From Haloarchaeobius amylolyticus (GTDB lineage: Archaea; Halobacteriota; Halobacteria; Halobacteriales; Natrialbaceae): 64,000 bases of DNA. Position numbers and translations under genes: made by a program. Location: positions 620,001 to 684,000 of the forward strand of contig NZ_JANHDH010000002.1 in NCBI RefSeq assembly GCF_026616195.1, read 5' to 3'. How positions within the stretch are numbered: the stretch's first letter is position 1; each line of letters starts with the position of its first letter. Under the pieces are notes generated by a model. It ran no database searches. It had not been told where the DNA came from and worked only from the letters and a program-made list of their open reading frames with translations. This document shows, one piece after another, positions 1-8,127 of the stretch.

Positions 1-85
1 CGCCGAAAAGATAAACGATGTTGCACGTCTGGCGACCAGTCAGCACCACCGCGAGGGGCCACGGAGCCGACGCGCCGACGGCGGG

Positions 86-868
86 TCAGTTCAGGAACTC
101 GTCGAGCCCGCGGGCGGGGTAGCCGACCACGTAGTCGGCGCCCAGTTCCTTCAGCTCCGCAATCCGGTCACGGACCGTCGCGGTGTCGCCGACGAGCGCG
201 AAGTCGGTGCTCGCCTTCAGCAGCACCTCGCGGGCCCGGCCGGTCGCCGAGGAATCCGTCGCGCAGTCGTCGGGCAGCGCCCGGGCGACCGCGCCGCGGC
301 GGGCGACGTACCCACCGACCGCGTCCAGCACCGCGTCGTCGTCCTCGGTGAGGACGGTCGGCGCGTAGATGGCGACCTCGCCGGCGAACCCGGCGTCGCG
401 CATGGCGCGGAGGTCCCGCGCGGTCGAGCGCGACAGCAGTTCGAACTGGGTGCCGCCGGCGGCCATCGCGATGCGCTCGATACCCTCGGTGCCGACCCAC
501 GCCTCCGAGTCGACCTTCCGGGCCGCGCCGAGGCGGGGCGCGATGGCCCGGCCCTTCTCCTCGTCGGTGAGGTAGGCGGGGTGGCCGGCGACGAGGATGC
601 GCCGGATGTCCTCGGGGAGGGTCCGGGCCAGCGAGTCGTCGCCGAGGGGGTCGAACCCGTCGGCGCGGACCGGCGTGGTGACCATGACCTGCGAGTGCTC
701 GGCGAGGTCACGCAGGACCGACGCGTCGGGCAGGTGCTCGCGACCCTCGTAATCGACCGCGAGCATGTCCACGTCGAGGCCGACGGCTGCCGAGATGTCG
801 ACCTCCTTGGGCTTGAGCGCGACACCGTCCAGTCCGGTCTTCGGCAGGGTGACGCCTCTTGTCAGCAA
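86..868 (-). CDS. Conserved haloarchaeal protein, luciferase-like fold (possibly DUF7388)
   Basis: This 260-residue soluble protein has no strongly diagnostic catalytic motif. Its C-terminal third (VGDTATVRDRIAELKELGAD) resembles the closing segment of F420-dependent luciferase-like enzymes, where a variable loop and the last helix precede 'G-D', so a TIM-barrel oxidoreductase-like fold is plausible. I recall the haloarchaeal family as DUF7388, but am not certain. The start is an unusual TTG at 868. It is chosen because a strong Shine-Dalgarno (GGAGGTG) lies about 9 nt upstream and no ATG or GTG occurs in frame before well-conserved-looking sequence. It is first in the window on the minus strand, and 178 nt separate it from the zinc protein upstream. 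Function unknown. Confidence 0.75.
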   Translation of the reverse strand: MLTRGVTLPKTGLDGVALKPKEVDISAAVGLDVDMLAVDYEGREHLPDASVLRDLAEHSQVMVTTPVRADGFDPLGDDSLARTLPEDIRRILVAGHPAYLTDEEKGRAIAPRLGAARKVDSEAWVGTEGIERIAMAAGGTQFELLSRSTARDLRAMRDAGFAGEVAIYAPTVLTEDDDAVLDAVGGYVARRGAVARALPDDCATDSSATGRAREVLLKASTDFALVGDTATVRDRIAELKELGADYVVGYPARGLDEFLN

Positions 869-888
869 TCTCCGACACCTCCGCTACA
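869..888 (-). promoter_or_regulatory. Shine-Dalgarno deciding a TTG start
   Basis: Read on the minus strand, GGAGGTG stands about nine bases before the TTG at 868. Most genes in this window look leaderless, so a strong ribosome binding site here is both unusual and decisive for the start choice. A TATA-like stretch (ACTATTCTG) lies a little further upstream, which leaves room for a short leader. Confidence 0.5.
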
Positions 889-1046
889 GCAACAGAATAG
901 TTGACTATCGGGCGAGTGGAACTCGATCCATCGTCTGGGCGACCATGTACTGATAGGCAGGCCAGCATCCGGCATAAGCGTGTCGGAGCACACGAAGTAT
1001 CGCCGTGGGAAGCCGATACCCGCACCGTCACGCTGTCACCCGGAAC

Positions 1047-1226
1047 TCACTCCGGCGACCACTCGCACGACGCCCCGTACGTGAGCTGCTCGTCGTCGAT
1101 GTACGCCGCGAGACAGGCGTAGTTGCAGAACGGTTTCTCGCCCTCGCGTCCGGCTTCGACCTCGCGGACGTACACCGGGTCGTGGCGCTCGACGTCGCTC
1201 TCACAGTAGACGCAGGTGGTGGGCAC
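1047..1226 (-). CDS. Small zinc-binding protein (59 aa)
   Basis: A 59-residue protein from a GTG at 1226. It carries CVYC near the N terminus and a second pair, C..AC (CNYACL), about 30 residues later, the spacing of a small treble-clef or zinc-ribbon domain. The sequence between is acidic and the C terminus ends GASCEWSPE with a fifth cysteine. Proteins of this kind are abundant in Halobacteria and mostly uncharacterised; I do not assign a function. The reading frame continues upstream without a stop, but upstream residues are basic and low-complexity, typical of a shadow, so the GTG just before PTTCVYC is preferred. Confidence 0.65.
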   Translation of the reverse strand: MPTTCVYCESDVERHDPVYVREVEAGREGEKPFCNYACLAAYIDDEQLTYGASCEWSPE

Positions 1227-1287
1227 GGTACTCGGAGAGAGGACCGCGACGGGCAAGAAACCCGCCACGAGGGCAAAACCCCTGGCC

Positions 1288-1815
1288 TCAGGGAAGCGAG
1301 TACGTCGCGACCAGTTCCAGCGCCTCCTCGTCCGGCCCGGCGGCCTCGGGCTGTGCCACGACCGAGAACGCCCAGTGGCCGCGTTCGAGGTCGACTCGGT
1401 CGACGACGGTCTCGCCGGCGACCCCCTCGCGGTTCGGGCCGAGCAGCCAGCTGTACCGCGCCGACGGCCGGAGCCGGGCCTGCACCGGCCAGCGCTGGGC
1501 CGGGGCGACCCGGGTCCACCCGGTCCCGGTCCACTCGTAGAGGGTCCAGGAGTTGACGCCGACGAGCCACGGCGCATCGGTCGTGTTCTCCACGACGACC
1601 CGGACCGAGTCGACCCGCGTCTCTGCCCCGACCGAGGTCTCGACCGTGACGGTCATCGGAGCCTCCTCGCCCGGGCAGACCGTCCGGTCGGCCGCGGCCT
1701 CGAACGACGGACAGGCTGCTGGCTGCGGGTCGGACTGTCCCAGGCCGTAGGCCACCAGCGGACTCGCGAGTGCGGCGGCCGCCCCGAGTTCGGCGAGGAC
1801 TGCGCGGCGATTCAC
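1288..1815 (-). CDS. Secreted or membrane-anchored hypothetical protein, Ig-like fold
   Basis: A 175-residue protein with a GTG start. The first ~27 residues (two Arg, then an Ala/Leu-rich hydrophobic stretch) form a signal peptide or anchor; RR with no clear Tat consensus follows the start. The mature part is rich in beta-strand pattern (MTVTVETSVGAETRVDSVRV...VVENTTDAPW) and has two cysteines (ACPSF and VCPGEE) that could form a disulphide. The pattern resembles secreted Ig-like domains of the BsuPI/inhibitor type seen in archaea, but this is only a fold guess. It is upstream of the small zinc protein on the same strand, 61 nt apart. Role unknown. Confidence 0.7.
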   Translation of the reverse strand: MNRRAVLAELGAAAALASPLVAYGLGQSDPQPAACPSFEAAADRTVCPGEEAPMTVTVETSVGAETRVDSVRVVVENTTDAPWLVGVNSWTLYEWTGTGWTRVAPAQRWPVQARLRPSARYSWLLGPNREGVAGETVVDRVDLERGHWAFSVVAQPEAAGPDEEALELVATYSLP

Positions 1816-1894
1816 GGAAGCGGGTTCCGGGCCGGGAGAGAAAGGGTTTGCGTCGGGTGTCGCGTCGGTCTGTCGGTTGCCCTGCCGAGACGCC

Positions 1895-2470
1895 TCAGAT
1901 GCGGCGGTCCAGCCGCATCGGCGCGCGCCAGTCGGTCGTCAACTCGAGCAACTGCACGAGGATCCGCCCGGTCGCACCCCAGACGGTATAGCCGTCGACG
2001 TGGAAGTAGTGGATGACGATTTCGCCGTAGTGCGGGTGGTCGCGGTGCTCGTACTCGTAGTTCTCGTCGTCGAGCAGGGCCGCGACCGGCAGGACCGCGA
2101 CCTCGGCGACCTCGCGCTCGTTCGGGTCGTACTCGCGGTCGGGCGCCATGCCGACGAAGGGCGTCACGGCGTACTCGGTTATGGTCCGGATGTCGTCGAG
2201 GCGGCCGACGAGGTCGACCTCGTCGGGGTGGAGCCCGATCTCCTCGTAGGCCTCGCGGAGTGCGGTCTCCCGGATGTCGACGTCCCCCGGCTCGTTGCCG
2301 CCGCCGGGGAAGCTCATCTGCCCGGGGTGTTTGCCGAGGTGGTCGGCGCGCTTCGTGAACAGCAGGTGGTACTCGCCGTCCCGTTCGATGACGGGGATGA
2401 GCACCCCGGCATCGTGTTTCTGGTCTCCGATGGGGCGGGGTGTGAACTCGGCGACGCGACGCAGGTCCAT
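1895..2470 (-). CDS. NUDIX hydrolase, CoA pyrophosphatase-like
   Basis: A 191-residue enzyme from the ATG at 2470 (MDLRRVAEF). The Nudix box runs from about residue 70: FPGGG...ETALREAYEEIGL, with the REAYEEIG catalytic core binding the divalent metals. Directly before it, LLFTKRADHLGKHPGQMSFPGG matches the extra signature of the NudL/CoA diphosphatase subfamily, which splits CoA into phosphopantetheine and 3',5'-ADP. Length fits that family (about 190-220). A longer start 11 residues upstream exists, but its residues (LYISGAYVCS) look non-native. Substrate is inferred from the subfamily motif, not proved. Confidence 0.9.
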   Translation of the reverse strand: MDLRRVAEFTPRPIGDQKHDAGVLIPVIERDGEYHLLFTKRADHLGKHPGQMSFPGGGNEPGDVDIRETALREAYEEIGLHPDEVDLVGRLDDIRTITEYAVTPFVGMAPDREYDPNEREVAEVAVLPVAALLDDENYEYEHRDHPHYGEIVIHYFHVDGYTVWGATGRILVQLLELTTDWRAPMRLDRRI

Positions 2471-2533
2471 CGAGCAGACATACGCACCAGAAATGTAAAG
2501 CATTCACCCTCCCTGTGAGGTTTCCACTCCGGC

Positions 2534-3001
2534 TCAGAGCCGGGCGTCGAGCCGGTTACGGATGCCGGTGCAGTCCACCGGCGCCCACGCCTCGAGGTCG
2601 TAGCTCACGTCGACCAGTTCGCGCATGCGGTCGGTGTCGCCGCCGGCGAGGGCCGCGGTCGCCTCGTCGTCGAGGGTCTCCCGGACGGCCTCGCCGAGTG
2701 CCTCGCGGTCCACGTCGCGGGGCTCGACGTCCATGATGTGGGGCAGGTCCTCGCTGTGGGGCGGTTGCTCGGGGAACGCCCGCGGCCCGGCGACCAGCAG
2801 GGGTTTCTCGGCGGCGTCGCTCTCGTACTCGACCAGATGGTAGCTCGAGATGGCCGAATCGAGCGTCTCGCCGGCGTCGGCGCCGTCCAGTTCCTCGCCC
2901 TCGCGGTAGGCGAGTTCGGAGAGCGCCTCGTACAGTTCGTCCCGGGTGAGCCCGCCGAACAGCTCCACGACACCGGCGAGTTCGTCCTCACTGACGCGCA
3001 T
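2534..3001 (-). CDS. Conserved haloarchaeal protein (DUF7109-like)
   Basis: A 155-residue, very acidic soluble protein. The N terminus (SEDELAGVVELFGGLTRDELYEALSEL...) reads as helical and like a small winged-helix or tandem-helix domain, and the C terminus (VSYDLEAWAPVDCTGIRNRLDARL) is conserved-looking. I associate it with the haloarchaeal family DUF7109, without a known function. It starts with an ATG at 3001 and lies 30 nt downstream of the glycosyltransferase gene on the same strand, so the two may be co-transcribed. No catalytic motif visible. Confidence 0.75.
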   Translation of the reverse strand: MRVSEDELAGVVELFGGLTRDELYEALSELAYREGEELDGADAGETLDSAISSYHLVEYESDAAEKPLLVAGPRAFPEQPPHSEDLPHIMDVEPRDVDREALGEAVRETLDDEATAALAGGDTDRMRELVDVSYDLEAWAPVDCTGIRNRLDARL

Positions 3002-3031
3002 AGGTGACCAGATGTCACCGAGAACAAAGAT

Positions 3032-4132
3032 TCATTCGACTACCCGGGCCGTCGCCTCGGCCGCGGCGGCCGCCACGTCCCCGGGGGTGAGGGGAGCGTC
3101 TGCCCACGCCGGCAGCCGGGTGTCGACGGCGGGTTCGACGACCGCGTCGGCGTAGGTCGCGACCTGCTCGCGCTCGCCGGCCGCGTCGAAGTCGAGGCCG
3201 TTGAACCGTGCGTCGGCGGCGTACTGCCGGACCAGCGCGGTCGCGGCCTGCTCGTAGCGCGCGGGCAGCGTCTCGAAGTCGGGGTCGATGCCGTGGTCGG
3301 CGAGCGCGTTGAACAGCGCCTGCCCGACCTGCGTCGACATGTCCGAGAGGCCGGTCGGGCCCGACACGGAGCGATGGTCGTGCTCGTGGCGGCCGAGGTC
3401 GACCTGGGCGGTTCCCTCGAAGCCGGCGTGTTCGTAGGTGTCGGCGAGGACGCCCACCTCCAGCCCGAAGGCGCGCTGGGCGCGAACCTGCCGGGCGAGG
3501 TCGGCCGTCATGGCGAACTCGCCGGCCAGCGCGTACCGGAAGGATTCGAGGTAGTCGAGGAACGGGTGGTCGTGGGCGTCGTCGAGCGCCCGGACCAGCG
3601 GCGTGTAGAACAGCCGGAAGAGCCGGCCGTACAGCCGGTTGTTCTCGACGCGGGCGTAGTAGCCCTTCGAGAAGTCGAAGCCCTGGTCGAGCGGGGAGAG
3701 CAGTCGCGGGACGTGGGACTCGCTGTAGGTCTTCGCGTCGGCGTCGTGGACGACGACGTAGTCGGCGCGCTCGGCGGCGAGGCCGAGGGCCAGCCAGACG
3801 TCCCGGCCCTTGCCGAACCCGTTCTCCAGGCCGTGCTCGTGCAGGAGGTCCGAGACGGCGTCGGCCGAGCACCACAGCAGGTCCACGTCGAGGTCGAACG
3901 AGCCGAGCCACTCGTGGAAGTCGGGCACCCGTTCGGCGGGCGCGCGGAGGGGGACGATGACGGCGGCGGGGTCGACCGCGGCGAGCGTCGAGAGCACCTG
4001 CTCGGCGGCGAGGCCGGCGTACTCCCGTTCGGTCATGGGGACCACGACGGCGGTCCGGTCGGTCGGCGCGTCCGGCCGGGGGTTCGTGAGGTCGTGGAGC
4101 GTCGCGATCCGCTCCTGGACGTACTCCATCAT
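3032..4132 (-). CDS. GT-A glycosyltransferase (glucosyl-3-phosphoglycerate synthase-like)
   Basis: A 366-residue soluble enzyme. Residues 20-40 give the nucleotide-binding strand (TAVVVPMTEREY), and YVVVHDADAKTY near residue 130 carries the DxD metal/nucleotide-sugar site typical of GT-A folds. The arrangement 'LENGFGKGRDVWLALGLA...' before the DxD and 'AMTADLARQVRAQRAFGLEVG' after it fits GT81-type glucosyl- or mannosyl-3-phosphoglycerate synthases, which begin compatible-solute synthesis. This is a family-level inference. The start is set at the double ATG (4132) because the 21 upstream residues are basic and unlike the protein. The divergence from GT81 is enough that the acceptor is uncertain. 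Confidence 0.8.
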   Translation of the reverse strand: MMEYVQERIATLHDLTNPRPDAPTDRTAVVVPMTEREYAGLAAEQVLSTLAAVDPAAVIVPLRAPAERVPDFHEWLGSFDLDVDLLWCSADAVSDLLHEHGLENGFGKGRDVWLALGLAAERADYVVVHDADAKTYSESHVPRLLSPLDQGFDFSKGYYARVENNRLYGRLFRLFYTPLVRALDDAHDHPFLDYLESFRYALAGEFAMTADLARQVRAQRAFGLEVGVLADTYEHAGFEGTAQVDLGRHEHDHRSVSGPTGLSDMSTQVGQALFNALADHGIDPDFETLPARYEQAATALVRQYAADARFNGLDFDAAGEREQVATYADAVVEPAVDTRLPAWADAPLTPGDVAAAAAEATARVVE

Positions 4133-4220
4133 CCGGGGGTCGGGACCGGAGTCTAAAAACGACCGCGACTTGGGACACGGGTTGCCGACTTTCACGATAC
4201 CGCACCGGTCCGGAAGCGGG

Positions 4221-5465
4221 TCAGGACGCGCCGGTCGGCAGCCGGTCGAGCCGGTAGAGGACGAGCAGGCCCGCGAGGATGCAGAACAGGAGGACCGCGA
4301 ACCCGCGGTAGACCAGGTCGTACCGCACGCCGAGGTCGACGAGGGTCCCGACCGTCACGCTGCCGGCGGCCTGGAAGATCATCATCGAGCCGGAGTAGAT
4401 GGCGTAGGCCGACGCCCGGTTCTCGTCGGGCAGCGAGTCCAGCAGGAACGTGTCCATCGCCGGGAAGGCACTGTGGATGACGTAGCCGAGGACGACCGTG
4501 ACGAGGACGATGGGCAGGAACCCCGAGACGTACGTCAGCGCGAGCAGGCAGGTCGCGAACGCGCCGAGGACCGCGAGCAGCAGGGGCACGTGGGGGATGC
4601 GGTCGGCGAGGTCGCCCGTGAGGAAGAACGCGGGGACGCCCGCGAGGAACACCAGCGTCAGCAGGGTGCGTCCCTGGGCGGGCGCGAGCCCCTTCGCGAC
4701 CGAGAGGTACCGGACGTAGAGGTTGAACAGGCCGTTCCAGACGAACCCGGTACCACCGAGCACGACGAAGCCGGTCAGGATGATGCGCCACTGGCGCTTC
4801 AGCGCGACGAGCAGGTCCCGGTCGGCCGCGCCCGCGGTCGGCATCGCGGACCGGCGAGCCACCAGGTAGAACGCGACGGTCGTCACGGCCGCCACGACCG
4901 CGATGGTGAGTATCACCACGCGCCAGGCCGCGAGGTCGCCGAGCGCGGGCACCTGCCACGAACTCTGGACCAGTACCAGCCCGACGAACAGCGGGGCGGC
5001 CACCGCCGCGAGCTGGCTCGACATCCCGTGGATGCCGATGGCCCGGCCGACGCGCTCGGGGAACAGCTCGCTGACGAGGGGGTTCGCGGCGATGAAGTAC
5101 GCGCCGCTGGCCAGCCCCATCAGGAACGCGCCGAGGTAGACCATGGTGAGCGAGTCGGCGAACGCGGTGAACGTCGTCGCGGCCGTGAGGACCACCCCGG
5201 TCCCCAGCACCACCCGGTGTCGTGGCACCCGCGTCAGCAGGTAGCCCGTCGGGATGCGCGGGAGCGCGCTGCCGACCCACGCCAGCGTCGCGATGAGCCC
5301 GACCGCCCCCTCCGAGGAGATGGTGAAGGCCGCCCGGAAGGGGTCGAGCAGCGGCGCGAAGACGACGCGGGCGAAGTTGACGAGGAAGACCATCGCACAG
5401 AGCGACCCGAACACGCGCCAGCGACGGATGTCGTCGCCCTCGCGTGTGTCGGTCTGTGCTGTCAC
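4221..5465 (-). CDS. Major facilitator superfamily transporter
   Basis: A 414-residue membrane protein with about 12 hydrophobic spans starting at residue ~20. The MFS loop 2-3 signature appears as RIPTGYLLTRVPRHR around residue 90, and a matching motif follows in the second half (DLADRIPHVP). The polar linker near residue 205 (ARRSAMPTAGAADRD) separates two six-helix halves. Start is a GTG at 5465. It stands alone between the glycosyltransferase and a plus-strand zinc-finger gene. The substrate cannot be read from the sequence. The family resembles sugar-phosphate/drug-type MFS members in archaea. Confidence 0.9.
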   Translation of the reverse strand: MTAQTDTREGDDIRRWRVFGSLCAMVFLVNFARVVFAPLLDPFRAAFTISSEGAVGLIATLAWVGSALPRIPTGYLLTRVPRHRVVLGTGVVLTAATTFTAFADSLTMVYLGAFLMGLASGAYFIAANPLVSELFPERVGRAIGIHGMSSQLAAVAAPLFVGLVLVQSSWQVPALGDLAAWRVVILTIAVVAAVTTVAFYLVARRSAMPTAGAADRDLLVALKRQWRIILTGFVVLGGTGFVWNGLFNLYVRYLSVAKGLAPAQGRTLLTLVFLAGVPAFFLTGDLADRIPHVPLLLAVLGAFATCLLALTYVSGFLPIVLVTVVLGYVIHSAFPAMDTFLLDSLPDENRASAYAIYSGSMMIFQAAGSVTVGTLVDLGVRYDLVYRGFAVLLFCILAGLLVLYRLDRLPTGAS

Positions 5466-5557
5466 GTTCGACAGTTCCGGGTGGACCGGTTCAAAGTTTT
5501 CGAATCGAAAGTCGAGACACCACGGTACTTTTGGCCTCCCCCATCGTAGCGCCGCCC

Positions 5558-5728
5558 ATGAAGTCGGTCAGGAAAGCCCTACGCGACGGTACGCTCGAGA
5601 AAGACACGTACGAACGCCTCAACTGCGCGGAGTGCGGGAAGACGTTGAAGACGAAGAACGACCCGGACGCCATCGGCACGGTCCGAACGTGCCCGGACTG
5701 CGGCGGCGAGTGGAAGGAGATCAGGTAA
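5558..5728 (+). CDS. HVO_0758-type small zinc finger protein (56 aa)
   Basis: A 56-residue protein with two CPxCG-like knuckles, CAEC and CPDC, about 22 residues apart, preceded by a basic/acidic helix (KSVRKALRDGTLEKDTYERL). The pattern, length and the closing GGEWKEIR match the haloarchaeal zinc-finger micro-protein family I recall as HVO_0758. Members of this class are thought to act in regulation or protein contact rather than catalysis. The ATG at 5558 is preferred because the longer frame upstream has Pro/Val-rich sequence with no acidic bias. Its promoter region separates it from the divergent MFS gene. Confidence 0.8.
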   Translation: MKSVRKALRDGTLEKDTYERLNCAECGKTLKTKNDPDAIGTVRTCPDCGGEWKEIR

Positions 5729-5781
5729 CGACAGGGTCGCGGGGGCGTTTCTGTTCTTTCAGTCCGTGAGCGACCGCGTTC

Positions 5782-6870
5782 TCACTCGAACGTCGCGTCG
5801 AAGGCGTCCGCGCCCATCGGGTCGAACGTCCCGGCGGCGACGTTCTCCTCGACGTGTTCGGGCCGGCTCATGCCGACCAGCGAACTCGTCACCCCGGGGG
5901 CGGACCGCGCGAAATTGATGGCCTTCTGGACGGTGGAATCGCCGGAGAGCTTCGCGCCAACGTCCTCCGGCAGCTCGGCGGTGAGGTCGCCCTGCAGGAT
6001 GGACGCGCTGGTGAACACGTCGAGGTCGGCCTGGTGGGCGAGCGCCAGCGTGCTGACCGCCCCGTCGGCGGAGGACTGGCCCTCGACCGTGAACGCGTCG
6101 GCCATGTGGACGTTGAAGGGCAACTGGACGGCCCGGAAGTGCGTCGCGGCGTTGCCGACCGTCTTCGCGGCCGACCGGGCACGCCCGACGATCTCCGCCA
6201 GCGAGAGATAGGAGTCGTGCTCGGGCGGGACGCGGAAGCACTCCCACGTGGCCACGCCGTAGTGCTGGATGTCGCCCTCGTCGGCCCGTCGCTCCAGTCG
6301 CTCGAACGTCGCCTCGAGCTGGTCGTAGACGGCCTCGCGGGACCGGTCGGCGAGTTGCGTCTCGGGGTTGTGGACGTAGTAGAGGTCGACGTGGTCGAGG
6401 CCGAGGTTGTCGAGCGACCGGTCCAGCTGGTCGTCGATGTAGTCGGGGGCGATGCAGTGGCTCCCGCGCACGAGGTCGTCGGGGTCGGCGATGCCCGAAT
6501 CCACGTACTCGGACTGGACGTACTGGCCGGGGTTCGCGGGACGCTCGCCGTCGAAGGGGACGAACCCACCCTTCGTGGCGACCAGCACCGCGTCGCGGTC
6601 TACGTCGGCGTCCCGGACCGCCTCACCGACGACGCGCTCGGAGCGCTGGCACCGGTAGTTGATGGCGGTGTCGACGACGTTCACGCCGGACTCCAGCGCC
6701 GTCACGATGGACTCGTGGTAGCGCTCGTCGACCGCGTCCGTCGGGTCACCGAGGTAGGTTCCGAGGCCGATGCTCGAGACGAGACCGTCGCTGAAGCGCC
6801 GGAAGTACGTCCGGCCGAACGACTCGTGGAAGCGGTCGCGGTAGGCCCACGTCGCCGTCTTCGTAACCAT
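5782..6870 (-). CDS. Aldo/keto reductase family oxidoreductase
   Basis: A 362-residue TIM-barrel enzyme. Catalytic tetrad residues appear in order: Asp in VVDTAINYR (about residue 66), the Tyr of NYR, Lys in VLVATKGG (about 100), and His in YYVHNPE (about 165). The C-terminal cofactor segment is GVTSSLVGMSRPEHVEENV, typical of NADP-binding AKRs. It is longer than the usual ~320 residues because of insertions around 110-145 (YVQSEYVDSGIADPDDLV), common in archaeal AKRs acting on larger aldehydes. Substrate unknown. It is isolated from the DHH gene by 42 nt on the same strand. Confidence 0.9.
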   Translation of the reverse strand: MVTKTATWAYRDRFHESFGRTYFRRFSDGLVSSIGLGTYLGDPTDAVDERYHESIVTALESGVNVVDTAINYRCQRSERVVGEAVRDADVDRDAVLVATKGGFVPFDGERPANPGQYVQSEYVDSGIADPDDLVRGSHCIAPDYIDDQLDRSLDNLGLDHVDLYYVHNPETQLADRSREAVYDQLEATFERLERRADEGDIQHYGVATWECFRVPPEHDSYLSLAEIVGRARSAAKTVGNAATHFRAVQLPFNVHMADAFTVEGQSSADGAVSTLALAHQADLDVFTSASILQGDLTAELPEDVGAKLSGDSTVQKAINFARSAPGVTSSLVGMSRPEHVEENVAAGTFDPMGADAFDATFE

Positions 6871-6912
6871 AGCCGCCGTTTCGGGCGTCGGGGAGAAAAG
6901 CCGACCGTTCGG

Positions 6913-8082
6913 TCACTGGCGCGCGCCGGCCAGCACGTCGAACAGCATCTGCTTGAACTGGTCGCGGGAGACGCCCTTCGACGGACCCAGCCCCTCCATG
7001 TGGTCCTTCGATATCTGGCCGCCGCCCATCCGGGCGTGGCCGCCGGCCTCGGCCATCGGGATGTCCGAGACGACGTTCCGGAGGGCCTCGCCCATGTGCA
7101 GGCGGTCGTCGCGCGAGCGCCCCGACATGTGGATGGTGCCGTCCTTCTCGCCGTAGACGACGACCGCGGAGACGCCTTCGAGGTGCATCAACTCGTCCGC
7201 CGCCTGCGGGATGGCGTCGACGTTCGGGATCGCGCCGAGGTCGCAGACGCCGAAGGGACCGTCGACGTCGACCTCGTGGATGGCCTTCGCCTTCGTCTTC
7301 AGCACCTCGCGGGGGACCTGCGGGTTGGCGATACGGTCGAGCAGGTCCTCGTTCACGGCCGGGTAGAGGTAGCTGCTCGCGCTGAACTCGGCGGGCGAGC
7401 ACCCCTTCGTGAGGTGGTTTGTGTCGGCCTGGATACCGTAGACCATGCCGGTCGCGGTCCGCGACGGGAGGTCGACCCCGTCGCCGCTCCCGTTCCCGAT
7501 GGACGCGTCGAGGTCGTCGAAGTACTCCGCGAGGATGGTCGCACACGCGCCGTAGTCGGTCCGGATGTCGGTGAACGCCGAGCCGGTCCCGTTGCCGGGG
7601 TGGTGATCGACGACCGCGTACGGTTCGACCCCCTGCGAGCCCTGGAAGCCACGGGGCGTGTTGTGGTCGACGAGGACGACGGCGTCGCCGGCCAGGTCAG
7701 CCGCCGTCTCGATGTTCTCGACCTCGAGGTCGAGGACGGTCCGGAACGCCCGGTTCTCCTGGTGACGTATCTCGCCGGGGAACTGGAGGGTCGCGTCGAC
7801 GCCCGCGTGTCGACAGAGCTGTGCGACGGCCATCCCACAGGCCATCGCGTCCGGGTCGGGGTTGGGATGGAGGAGGACGCTCACCGCGTCGTTTCGACGG
7901 AGGGCACGGAGGAACCGTTCGCCCTCCGTCCGGCGGAGGCGGTTGACGCCGGCCCACCCACCGACACCGAGGACCAGCAGGCCCGCGACGACCCCACCCA
8001 GCATCATCGGGTCTGCCGTCGCGGACTCGACGACGCCGGCGGCGCGGGCACCCAGGGCCGCCGGGCTGACAACGAACCACAT
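6913..8082 (-). CDS. Membrane-anchored DHH/DHHA1 phosphoesterase
   Basis: A 389-residue protein. One transmembrane helix (about residues 27-45, LGGVVAGLLVLGVGG) precedes a DHH-type hydrolase with motifs HPNPDPDAMACG, VLVDHN and VVDHHPG, the last being the family's namesake. The C-terminal DHHA1 domain ends in GGHARMGGG. Such proteins include NrnA-like nanoRNases and cyclic-dinucleotide phosphodiesterases; the membrane anchor resembles GdpP-type enzymes without their sensor domains. The exact substrate (short oligonucleotides, c-di-AMP products) is not determined by sequence. Upstream, the epimerase gene is 45 nt away on the same strand. Confidence 0.88.
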   Translation of the reverse strand: MWFVVSPAALGARAAGVVESATADPMMLGGVVAGLLVLGVGGWAGVNRLRRTEGERFLRALRRNDAVSVLLHPNPDPDAMACGMAVAQLCRHAGVDATLQFPGEIRHQENRAFRTVLDLEVENIETAADLAGDAVVLVDHNTPRGFQGSQGVEPYAVVDHHPGNGTGSAFTDIRTDYGACATILAEYFDDLDASIGNGSGDGVDLPSRTATGMVYGIQADTNHLTKGCSPAEFSASSYLYPAVNEDLLDRIANPQVPREVLKTKAKAIHEVDVDGPFGVCDLGAIPNVDAIPQAADELMHLEGVSAVVVYGEKDGTIHMSGRSRDDRLHMGEALRNVVSDIPMAEAGGHARMGGGQISKDHMEGLGPSKGVSRDQFKQMLFDVLAGARQ

Positions 8083-8127
8083 ATTCCAGTTCTCACGGGC
8101 GACCGGTAAGAAGGTTCCCCAAACCCG

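Noticed and set aside
1-85. Gene at the left window edge
   Set aside because: Too short to judge; no frame with recognisable sequence. TATA-like AAAAGATAAACG at 6-17 may belong to a gene outside.
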